Of a stretch of 64,000 nucleotides of DNA, positions 35,301 through 40,857 are shown in pieces. The notes beneath the pieces were generated by a model, which saw nothing but the letters and a program-made list of their open reading frames with translations, made no database searches and had not been told where the DNA came from. The first letter of the stretch is position 1. The number at the start of each line of letters is the position of its first letter. The position numbers and the translations under genes are program-made. Origin of the DNA: [Ruminococcus] torques ATCC 27756 (lineage in GTDB: Bacteria; Bacillota; Clostridia; Lachnospirales; Lachnospiraceae); contig NZ_DS264358.1 of the NCBI RefSeq assembly GCF_000153925.1, positions 145,207-209,206 on the forward strand. Direction: 5' to 3'.

Positions 35301-35629
35301 AAGCCCATCTTAATCGGATCGATTGTTAATGCCGAAACAATATTTTTACCGGCATTTAATGCGGAATTCGTAATGTTCGACAACGCCGTCATCGCCATGA
35401 CTTCGAGTGCAGAGAAACGCATTTTTACTGTTTCAACCGCATTGGAAAGCGGCGTCATATTACAGTTTTTGGCTGCAACATTGACATCCTCTAATCCCTT
35501 GGAGGCACCTTTGAGATTTAAGCTTTTTTCGAGCTTTTCGATTGACGATATGCTGGTTTGAACATTCTGCTCAAATTGTTTATTATCAAATCGCATTTCG
35601 ACAACTCTTTCATCAATTGTCCTGCTCAT
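29381..35629 (-). CDS. Tape measure protein
   Basis: 2082 aa; sets tail length and passes into the cell at DNA ejection. The N-terminal domain (about 80-350) has the conserved YETQINAVQTILANTQSKG... and MTRNIGTFTAAGVDLDKSV pattern of Firmicutes tape measures. Long hydrophobic Ala/Leu/Gly repeats fill the middle (residues ~680-1320), then tandem 62-residue repeats (about 1400-1730). By the usual ~0.15 nm per residue rule the tail would be around 300 nm. Overlaps the upstream neck gene and downstream Dit gene by 4 bases. Confidence 0.95.
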   Translation of the reverse strand: MSRTIDERVVEMRFDNKQFEQNVQTSISSIEKLEKSLNLKGASKGLEDVNVAAKNCNMTPLSNAVETVKMRFSALEVMAMTALSNITNSALNAGKNIVSALTIDPIKMGFQEYETQINAVQTILANTQSKGTTIDQVNAALDELNKYADQTIYNFTEMTRNIGTFTAAGVDLDKSVTSIKGIANLAAVSGSNAQQASTAMYQLSQAIAAGKVSLQDWNSVVNAGMGGQLFQDALKRTAEHFGVNMDAMIEKYGSFRASLTEGEWLTTEVLTETLTQLSGAYSEADLIAQGYTEEQAREITELAKTALDAATKVKTFTQLWDTLKESVQSGWTQSWEIIIGDFEEAKELLTEVSNSLGNMVNASAEARNKMLQDWKELGGRTALIEAVRNAFEGVLNIVKPVKEAFREVFPPMTGEQLYNLTVGLQELTEKFKIGEETANNLKRTFKGVFALFDIGLQGIKALVGGFADLIGYVAPAGDGILGFTAGIGDFIVGIDEAIKSSDAFNKAIEGIGNFLKPIADGVKTFVKTIADAFSEFANVDTSGLDNFADKVQTRFEPFVELGELVKKAFEGIIGIVEKASPVLSKLGSIVANAFGNLGEAILTAFDTASFDPILDLINTGLFSAILIGVKKFINSLSEITENGGGILGSFKDILDGVKGSLEAWQSSLKAGTLLKIAGAMAILTAAIVALSLVDSGKLNASLGALSVLFVELLGSMAIFEKIMNGVAIKGMGQLTIAMIGLSTAVLILAGAVQKLSGLDWDGLLKGLVGVAGLSAILVTSATALSKTSKGLIKGSAGLVVFAAAIRVLVGAVEDLGALDAGSLAKGLIGVGVLCTELALFLKTTDLDGMGVLKGTGLVLLAASINILANAVGAFGTLDISSLLKGLSAVAVVLTELAVFTKVTANAKHVISTATAMTILGAAMLVFGEAVEKMGNLSWGEIGRGLTTMAGSLVAVTVAMNLLTKGMMSKATGMVEVGAALLIIGEAVRNMGGMSWEEIARGLVTLAGSMTILVVALNAMRGALPGAAAVLTVSAALAVFTPVIKTLGNMSWESIAKGLVALAGSFTVLGVAGVVLGPLTPAILGLSAAIAVLGVGCLAAGAGILAFSTGLSALAVSGAAGAASLVVAVSSILSLIPLLFEAIGEGILSLAGVIANGGPAIAEAFTVLVLAAVEALVTATPAVVDGLFVLIDSVLSALVEHTPTIVEQLFDILIGIIQAITTKLPELIKAGVELLMAFFDGVIDALSGIDVNVLVKGIAGIGLLSAIMLALSAVASLVPGAMIGVLGMGAVIAELALVLAAVGALAQIPGLEWLIGEGGKLLQGIGTAIGQFVGGIVGGFMSGVSSQFPQIGADLSAFMINVRPFIEGATQLNPSMLDGVKALAETILILTAADILNGLTSWLTGGSSLSDFATQLVPFGEAMRDFSIAIAGMDGELVANAATAGRTLAEMASTLPNSGGVIGFFTGENDMSAFGAQLIPFGEAMMGFASAVQGLDADAVTNASIAGKAMAEMATTIPNSGGVVGFFAGENDMDAFGEQLIPFGEAMMLFSQAVRGLDANVIVESATAGKALIELANTVPNSGGVVGFFTGENDMGAFGENLVPFGKAMKSYSDAIAGIDVEAVTNSATAGKAVVELANTLPNTGGLVSWFTGDNDIASFGTSLVSFGKNFAQYSNYMKNVDANIVTATTNAATSIVELQKSLPKEGGWFSDDMTLSSFGSDMASFGSYFGNYYNSISGIDTTLLSSVITQTNRLVSMANGMVGLDTSGMTSFSSALTTLGETGVTGFINAFNNAGTRVTTAASSMLASFINGANAKKSELTTTFITLVQAVLTAINGKQGEFQTSGSTLMVKFIAGVRSKDSELRTAFTTTLSGAITAIKDYYGEFKSAGSYLVDGFCNGISENTWKAEAKARAMAAAAAEAAEDELDEHSPSKRFYGIGDFAGIGFINALIDNVSKAGKAGREIAKSSIDGLNDVISRIADYVDADMDVQPTIRPVLDLSAVEAGTGRLNTLFSRNQALSVSTGMNERVSEMEVQNGESSSAGNTYQFTQNNYSPKALSRIDIYRQTKNQFSAMKGLVSNT
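30420..31400 (-). repeat. Tandem 62-residue repeats in the tape measure
   Basis: About five units of 62 codons (186 bases), each L-(I/V)-P-F-G-(E/K)-A-M ... ATAGKA ... (L/I)PN(S/T)GG ... GEND-x-x-(A/S)FG. Copies become less alike toward the C-terminus. Unit number would scale directly with tail length. Confidence 0.85.
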
Positions 35630-36003
35630 GGCTTAATAACCTCCTCCCATGCGTTATTTGCAATTTTGTCAAAAATAGGCTGGATAGCAGGATTGATGTA
35701 ATCTCGCCCCTGTACCCAGCCTCCGTTTCGAGTTCCATGCCCGTATTGCAAAATAATAGCGATTGGAACTCCATTTTGAATATTTGAATTATGAAACGAA
35801 ATCGTTACAGAACCTTTTCGATTCTCAATCTCGTAATACCAGGAACTCGCCGTTTCCCCAGAATCCACAGGTGTTGCAGACGCAAGGGCGGCTACTCCCT
35901 CTTTACCAAACTTATCTAAGTCTCCAATACGAACTGCCTCTTTTGCTCTTTCCAAAAATCGAGTCAGCTTGGAAAAGTCGCCCTTTTGTCTGAATTTGAT
36001 CAT
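35626..36003 (-). CDS. HK97 gp10-like neck/minor structural protein
   Basis: About 125 aa; starts MIKFRQKGDFSKLTRFLERA and has the ATPVDSGETASSWYYEI and PIAIILQYGHGTRNGGWVQG motifs of HK97 gp10-like head-tail joining proteins. Placed between endolysin and tape measure instead of with the neck genes at 39.8-40.4 kb, which is unusual. The stop overlaps the tape measure ATG. Confidence 0.85.
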   Translation of the reverse strand: MIKFRQKGDFSKLTRFLERAKEAVRIGDLDKFGKEGVAALASATPVDSGETASSWYYEIENRKGSVTISFHNSNIQNGVPIAIILQYGHGTRNGGWVQGRDYINPAIQPIFDKIANNAWEEVIKP

Positions 36004-36022
36004 ACAATACCTACCTATCTGC

Positions 36023-37684
36023 TTATGCCTTTTCGATATATGCCGAATGAACAAAGCCATAGATTCTTCCATCAATTCTGATGTAATACCATCGGGAACC
36101 ATCTGGAGCATTCACAACATCACAAACATCCACTAAATTCCCGTAGCCAAGTCGAGGCCATGATTTAATCAGTGGATTATTCGTTCCTGCCCATGTGCGG
36201 ACATTAAGAACATCAGCGATTACCTTTCCTACCCATTGTGGTGTTTTGGTAATTACGCCATCATCTGAAACGGTTGTATCTGCATTCGGCTTGCTGGAAG
36301 ACTGCTTTGTAATATATGCTGCCGCAACAAAACCATATTTTTCGCCTTTATTTCCTGTGATTTTAATGTAATACCAAGGATCTCCATTTTTATCCTTCAC
36401 CGTTTCGCAAACACCAACTTTAGTTCCCTGCGAAAGTGTCGGATAAGATTTCAACTGTGAATTTTCTGTTCCTGCCCATGTGCGAACATTCAGCGTTCCT
36501 GTATTTACCACTCCGTACCATGCTACATTTTTGCTCAGACTTCCGTCTCCAGATGCCGGCGGTGTAACCGGGTTACTTGGAGTGGTTCCTGCACCGCTGT
36601 ATCTTGGTCTTGCATACCCCCTGATATTTCCATTTCCAACAGAAATAACACGCCTTGCAACGGCTTCTCCTTTATTTCCTTCGATACAGGTAATCTGACC
36701 TCCAGAAACACTCTCTACAAAACCGATATGATCTGAGTATCCGTTATTTGGCTGATAAGACTGACCCCAGTTATAGAGGATAATATCGCCAGGTTTCGGC
36801 ACAATTGTTCCGTCTTCAATCCAGATTCCCATACTCTGAAAAATCTTAACGTGTTGTTCGCATCCACATTCTCGTCCAATCAAATCTGAACATTCGGCTT
36901 TGATTCCGGCTGCTGATACTGTAGTATCACACCATTCGTCATGATACTGTACTGCGTAACCTCTCGGAAGGGGTTTTACAGAATTGTATAAATCGATAAT
37001 CTGTCTGAATTTTCCGTTTACTTCGTTATAACCCAGCCAGCTTCGCATCACATTCAACACATCTTGTGCTGTTTTTCCCATCTGCTCTTCCTCCTGTTTT
37101 TCTCCAAAAAAGTAATTCATATCTACATTTCCGTTAATACCAGGAACCTTACCACTGCTTGTATATTGCTGATATGTGCATTTCACATCTGGATTACCGG
37201 TATAATCAGCAAGCCATAATATATACTTGTCCAATGTTTCTTTGTCATACATATTCTGGTAATAATCCAGATTTGTATATACTCCAGCTTTATAACCCTG
37301 ACTCTCCACATAGGAACAGAACGCTTTTGTGAAAGCAATACATTCTGATTTTCCTAATGTAATTCCCTGCTCAGCCGCTTTCTTAACAGTGTCATATTCA
37401 AAATCAAAGAATACGATCACATCTTTTCCCAACCCAGCTTTCCGCATGTTTGCAATACAAGAAGCCGCTTCTTCTTCCGCTCCAACTGTGGAAGTTGCGT
37501 AACAGAAATGATAAACTCCATGAATCGGAATGCTATTTCCTTTACAACCTTGCACATATTCCAAAAATCGTTTGTCAATTGTCATCCGGTATCCTTCCCT
37601 GAGAATTACGAATTCTACACTTTTGGAAACTTTAGAAAAATCTACTTTTCCCTGCCAGTAAGAAATATCAATTCCTTTCTTCAT
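36023..37684 (-). CDS. Modular endolysin: GH25 lysozyme + CHAP-type domain + two SH3 repeats
   Basis: 553 aa. Residues 1-~205: GH25 muramidase, catalytic acids in DISYWQG and FFDFEYDT. Residues ~220-375: CHAP/NlpC-type amidase or peptidase with the cysteine in AECSDLIG and histidine in YSDHIGFVES. Residues ~395-553: two SH3b-like wall-binding repeats, each with TLNVRTWAGT or VLNVRTWAGT. No signal peptide, so release needs the holin. Start at MKKGIDISYW (37684). It sits inside the tail-morphogenesis genes rather than beside the holin. Confidence 0.93.
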   Translation of the reverse strand: MKKGIDISYWQGKVDFSKVSKSVEFVILREGYRMTIDKRFLEYVQGCKGNSIPIHGVYHFCYATSTVGAEEEAASCIANMRKAGLGKDVIVFFDFEYDTVKKAAEQGITLGKSECIAFTKAFCSYVESQGYKAGVYTNLDYYQNMYDKETLDKYILWLADYTGNPDVKCTYQQYTSSGKVPGINGNVDMNYFFGEKQEEEQMGKTAQDVLNVMRSWLGYNEVNGKFRQIIDLYNSVKPLPRGYAVQYHDEWCDTTVSAAGIKAECSDLIGRECGCEQHVKIFQSMGIWIEDGTIVPKPGDIILYNWGQSYQPNNGYSDHIGFVESVSGGQITCIEGNKGEAVARRVISVGNGNIRGYARPRYSGAGTTPSNPVTPPASGDGSLSKNVAWYGVVNTGTLNVRTWAGTENSQLKSYPTLSQGTKVGVCETVKDKNGDPWYYIKITGNKGEKYGFVAAAYITKQSSSKPNADTTVSDDGVITKTPQWVGKVIADVLNVRTWAGTNNPLIKSWPRLGYGNLVDVCDVVNAPDGSRWYYIRIDGRIYGFVHSAYIEKA

Positions 37685-37688
37685 CTTC

Positions 37689-38231
37689 TCACCCTTTCGT
37701 GTTCCATTTTTTCTTTCGAGCCGCATTTAATGCCGCATTTCGTTTCATAATTTCTCTGCGGCTATGTTTCTTCGGCGGTCTGCTCTTTATATCACAGACT
37801 CTTATCAGCGTAAAAAGTTTATTGAGATGCCATTTCTGACACTCAAACGGAATGTTTAAGACGATCATCCAATAGTAAACAAGTTCAGCCGTAATTTGCT
37901 CTTTGCTTCCAGGGCTTTTCTTCTCCTCAAAAAACTGAGTAGCCGTCATTGGAAGAGCAATATATCGATTAACTTCATTGATATTACTGTTTGTCAGATA
38001 GTTGTAAACTTCCGGTTTCACATTCTGTGTAAGAGTCATGCATTTTACATAGTCAATGGTTTCTTCTAATGTTTTTTCCTGCTTTGTCAGAAATGGTTTA
38101 TTCCATCTCGATTCCCATTTTGAAAGAGAAACAAGAGAATGCTCCAATTGCAAGGTCTGAGCCTTTGTGTAAACAAACTCTTGCTTCGCCTCATCCCAAA
38201 ATTCCGTGGATGGTATTGTGATTCGGAGCAT
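37689..38231 (-). CDS. Second tail-assembly protein (chaperone-like)
   Basis: 180 aa. It follows the probable tail chaperone by 13 bases with its own GGGAGG ribosome site, so no frameshift is needed to express it. Motif-rich central part EETIDYVKCMTLTQNVKPEVYNYLTNSNINEVNRYI and a very basic C-terminus (KKHSRREIMKRNAALNAARKKK) are typical of the gpT-position protein in Clostridia siphophages. Confidence 0.65.
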   Translation of the reverse strand: MLRITIPSTEFWDEAKQEFVYTKAQTLQLEHSLVSLSKWESRWNKPFLTKQEKTLEETIDYVKCMTLTQNVKPEVYNYLTNSNINEVNRYIALPMTATQFFEEKKSPGSKEQITAELVYYWMIVLNIPFECQKWHLNKLFTLIRVCDIKSRPPKKHSRREIMKRNAALNAARKKKWNTKG

Positions 38232-38244
38232 CTCTTACCTCCCT

Positions 38245-38646
38245 TTAGTTCTGAGTATTTGTGGAAATCATCGGAGTTGCAGCAGAATTGCCAACGTTCA
38301 TTACTGCGTTCACAAAATCCGCTGCTGCCTTATCGTTTGTAACTAACTCTTCAAACAAGATCTCATAAGCAGGTGATTCCATAAAGGATCTGGAAATCTC
38401 CTCAGACTTCATAAAGCGACGACCATCCTCGCTCTTTACACCGTAAGCCTTCTTAATAAGATCCTCGAAGAATTCCATAATCTGACCGCCATCAGCACCG
38501 GCACCAATACTTTTAAGCTGTACGTCATAGCCGCCCTTCACACTTGTCTGCATCTTGACAATTTCCGGCTTTGACAGATGAAAATAAAAATCCTCTTTTC
38601 TTTCAACGCCGTTCAGATCAATATAGGGAATAGTTTTTTTCAACAT
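38245..38646 (-). CDS. Tail assembly chaperone (gpG-like)
   Basis: 133 aa: MLKKTIPYIDLNGVERKEDFYFHLSKPEI, a beta start, then a helical body with FFEDLIKKAYGVKSEDGRRF. This composition and position after the major tail protein are those of tail chaperones that coat the tape measure during assembly. Start at 38646 (AAGGAG site) rather than an upstream ATG. Confidence 0.8.
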   Translation of the reverse strand: MLKKTIPYIDLNGVERKEDFYFHLSKPEIVKMQTSVKGGYDVQLKSIGAGADGGQIMEFFEDLIKKAYGVKSEDGRRFMKSEEISRSFMESPAYEILFEELVTNDKAAADFVNAVMNVGNSAATPMISTNTQN

Positions 38647-38666
38647 AATTTTTTCTCCTTTCAAAT

Positions 38667-38698
38667 AAAAAGAAGCCCCGCACATTGAATACGAGGCT
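38667..38698 (-). terminator. Hairpin terminator after the major tail protein
   Basis: On the minus strand AGCCTCG ... CGGGGCT then TCTTTTTATT. Probably leaky, lowering expression of the downstream chaperones relative to the abundant tube protein. Confidence 0.65.
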
Positions 38699-38707
38699 CC
38701 CTGTAAT

Positions 38708-39097
38708 TTATTCTCTTTCCAAGGTCAGTCCAGAAAGACCATAAGTCTTCTCAATGCTTTCCTTGTCATGCGTGATTGTTACCTTAATACTCTGAGTATC
38801 CTTATTCTTGATAAGGAGTACGATGTTTCTGTCTTCGTCAAGTGTAACCGGTCCTTTTGTTCCGCCTACGAGTTCAACAACTGTTTTGGCTTCAACCGGC
38901 TCTGTATCTATCTTGATCGCCAAGTAATTACCTGACTGCTCTGAAACATTGCTACTGAAACCAACATAACCGTCGATATACTTCAGAGTGCCTGTCACCT
39001 CATTATCAGCGATAACCACATCTCGCTGTAATTCATTAACTGCTTTTCCAAGCAAAGTAGCCTTTCCGTCTTCAGGCTTAACAGAAAGGCTTATTAA
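38708..39097 (-). CDS. Ig-like extension of the major tail protein, expressed by -1 frameshift
   Basis: 129 codons in the -1 frame of the major tail gene, beginning at the TTA that overlaps its TAA stop. The protein reads LISLSVKPEDGKATLLGKAV... with a conserved Ig/BIG-type core (VELVGGTKGPVTLDED). There is no ATG or GTG; the first TTG is at 39055, yet residues before it are conserved with the capsid-linked copy at 40463-40852. Expected product: a minor longer tube protein with a surface domain, as known for Listeria phage PSA and SPP1-type tails. Confidence 0.85.
   Translation of the reverse strand, partial: LISLSVKPEDGKATLLGKAVNELQRDVVIADNEVTGTLKYIDGYVGFSSNVSEQSGNYLAIKIDTEPVEAKTVVELVGGTKGPVTLDEDRNIVLLIKNKDTQSIKVTITHDKESIEKTYGLSGLTLERE
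38781..38879 (-). repeat. 99-bp near-identical repeat, tail copy
   Basis: Matches 40536-40634 at 97 of 99 bases, while sequence on either side of it in the same domains is far more diverged. Confidence 0.85.
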
Positions 39098-39102
39098 GGG
39101 TT
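39059..39102 (-). promoter_or_regulatory. Predicted -1 frameshift signal of the major tail gene
   Basis: AAC-CCT-TAA, two bases, then stem AGCCTTTCT / GGAAAGGCT with a 15-base loop. Matches in spacing and loop length the signal at 40814-40857, with compensating base changes in the stem. Confidence 0.8.
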
Positions 39103-39795
39103 TTCCTTTGACATAATCTCGATTACTTCATCCGGTAACGGAAGTCGTGGCTCAACGCCATCATCTCCTTCTGGAGAAGTCGGATCTTTACCATAAAGAA
39201 TTTCTTCCAACTCAGCTAAATTCTTAGCATTTACTCTGGTAGAATCGAAAGTAAGAATAGCTGTTGGCTTGATTCTCTTTCCTTCAATCAGTTTTGAAAT
39301 CTCCGCAGGAGTTGTACTAAACTCCCAAGAAAGTGCAATAGGTTCCGGGCTGTCATTTTTGGTCTGATAACCTTTCTCTGAAGGAGAAGCCAGACATCCA
39401 TACACCAGATGAAGTTTATAACCATAGTCATCTGAATCGACATCATTTCCCAGAATGGTACGATAAGAAAGACCAAACTGTTTTCTACTCTGCTGCCCCG
39501 CAAACACACCTGGAGCAATCTCTACAGAACCGTCACATTCTGCGAATTCATCCGGATAAGTATATGCTTCAATTGTCCCCCCAAAATCTTCTGCCGACAT
39601 CATATTCAGATATTTGATGTTATCAGCATAGATCGGCGAAGGTTCTGCTCCAGACGGACTCTCCGTCACCGCACTCAGACCATTCCATGCAACACCCTTG
39701 TTGTATTTTCCACCAGTCTGAATCGGATAAAGAACTCCATGATCACAACCGGTTTCGTAAAACCGTTCTCCAACTTTATCCCAAACAAGTTTCAT
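39094..39795 (-). CDS. Major tail (tube) protein
   Basis: 233 aa. Start MKLVWDKVGERFYETGCDHGVLYP; features common to Firmicutes tube proteins include AEDFGGTIEAYTYPDEFAECDG and LGNDVDSDDYGYKLHLVYG. Follows head-closure and tail-completion genes. The last codons CCT TAA lead into the -1 frame extension. Confidence 0.93.
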   Translation of the reverse strand: MKLVWDKVGERFYETGCDHGVLYPIQTGGKYNKGVAWNGLSAVTESPSGAEPSPIYADNIKYLNMMSAEDFGGTIEAYTYPDEFAECDGSVEIAPGVFAGQQSRKQFGLSYRTILGNDVDSDDYGYKLHLVYGCLASPSEKGYQTKNDSPEPIALSWEFSTTPAEISKLIEGKRIKPTAILTFDSTRVNAKNLAELEEILYGKDPTSPEGDDGVEPRLPLPDEVIEIMSKENP

Positions 39796-39813
39796 TGAAT
39801 TATTCCTCCAATC

Positions 39814-40140
39814 TTAAAAATATACATTAAAAATATAGTGGTTCAGATTATCTTTTTTGAAATGCCGGTCAAACCGGCTCATTGGTAAATTCGTTACTTT
39901 CTGTACAAGGTTCGTATCCGGATCTTTATCGATAACCACAATGGTATATCTTCGCTTAGATAAATATACCCCGTCGTTTGCATATGTCTTATCAATATCA
40001 TCAAGACTATATACAATGGCGGGGTAACTCATCTTAACAGATTCTGGCGGCTGAAAATAGCATCGACATCTTTCACCTTCTATGGGACAAGATAAAATCT
40101 CGCACAATAGTCCATGAAACTTGATTCGTCGGTCAATCAT
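39814..40140 (-). CDS. Tail completion/terminator-type protein
   Basis: About 108 aa, start MIDRRIKFHGLLCEIL inside the end of the upstream gene. RCYFQPPESVKMSYPAIVY and RYTIVVIDKDPD match the small protein that caps the tail tube in this phage group. Position between head-closure and tube genes agrees. Confidence 0.75.
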   Translation of the reverse strand: MIDRRIKFHGLLCEILSCPIEGERCRCYFQPPESVKMSYPAIVYSLDDIDKTYANDGVYLSKRRYTIVVIDKDPDTNLVQKVTNLPMSRFDRHFKKDNLNHYIFNVYF

Positions 40141-40447
40141 TATACACACCTCCTACTGTCAAGATCAAACGCGGATACTGAACTTCGACACTGGAAATTT
40201 TCCATTTAGCTCCCATAAACTCGACATACCGCATTGCATGAAAATTCTGATAGGCAAAAGGATCGGCTACAATACTGATTTCGTTTGAAATATTGACGTC
40301 GTCATTGAGCTTATCGGAAGTTTGATACCGGCTGGTATTCCGAAGCAAATCTCCAAAATATTCCCGTTCAGTAATTTCATCATCCCAAACACCCGGACGA
40401 ATTTCCATTCTCACAGCATAGCCGATTTTTCCATAAAATTTTGCCAT
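40133..40447 (-). CDS. Head closure / head-tail adaptor protein
   Basis: 104 aa; GYAVRMEIRPGVWDDEITEREYFGDLLRNTSRY and FMGAKWKISSVEVQYPRLIL, a pattern seen in small neck proteins of Firmicutes siphophages after the capsid gene. Confidence 0.7.
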   Translation of the reverse strand: MAKFYGKIGYAVRMEIRPGVWDDEITEREYFGDLLRNTSRYQTSDKLNDDVNISNEISIVADPFAYQNFHAMRYVEFMGAKWKISSVEVQYPRLILTVGGVYND

Positions 40448-40462
40448 TTTGAATTTTCTCCT

Positions 40463-40852
40463 TTATTTTCCCTCTAAAGTCAATCCAGTAAGTTTATAAG
40501 TCTTTGTAGAAGAGTTGCCCTCATTGTTTACAGTCACCTTAATACTCTGAGTATCCTTATTCTTGATAAGGAGTACGATGTTTCTGTCTTCGTCGAGTGT
40601 AACTGGTCCTTTTGTTCCGCCTACGAGTTCAACAGTAACAACTGCATCCTGAGAATCGGAATCCACTTTCAAAGCAAGATAGTTTCCTTCTTGCTCAGAA
40701 ACATTGCTACTGAATCCTGTGTACCCGGTAACATGTTTTAGCGTACCGGTAATCTCAGCCTCTCCGACAACAACATTCTCCTGTAACGAATCTACTGTTT
40801 TCCCGAACAGATTGGCTTCCCCATTTTCGGGATTAACGGAGAAGCCGATTAA
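40463..40852 (-). CDS. Ig-like extension of the major capsid protein, expressed by -1 frameshift
   Basis: 129 codons in the -1 frame of the capsid gene, starting at the TTA overlapping its stop. The protein reads LIGFSVNPENGEANLFGKTV... then VELVGGTKGPVTLDED and ends LTGLTLEGK. It has no usable start before a TTG at 40672, well inside the conserved domain. Same length and aligned residue for residue with the tail copy at 38708-39097, including 15 residues ahead of any possible start. A capsid decorated with occasional Ig-like domains is expected. Confidence 0.85.
   Translation of the reverse strand, partial: LIGFSVNPENGEANLFGKTVDSLQENVVVGEAEITGTLKHVTGYTGFSSNVSEQEGNYLALKVDSDSQDAVVTVELVGGTKGPVTLDEDRNIVLLIKNKDTQSIKVTVNNEGNSSTKTYKLTGLTLEGK
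40536..40634 (-). repeat. 99-bp near-identical repeat, capsid copy
   Basis: Encodes the invariant Ig-domain core (ELVGGTKGPVTLDEDRNIV and following). Partner of 38781-38879. Confidence 0.85.
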
Positions 40853-40857
40853 GGGAG
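40814..40857 (-). promoter_or_regulatory. Predicted -1 frameshift signal of the major capsid gene
   Basis: CTC-CCT-TAA, two bases, stem GGCTTCTCC / GGGGAAGCC, loop of 15. The P-site proline tRNA can slip from CCT to CCC at the stop codon. Pairs 1, 4 and 6 of the stem differ on both sides from the tail-gene signal while keeping pairing. Confidence 0.8.

Noticed and set aside
40463..40672. Stand-alone 69-aa protein starting at TTG 40672
   Set aside because: The conserved domain extends 60 residues upstream of this TTG in the same frame back to the capsid stop, so frameshift expression is more likely.
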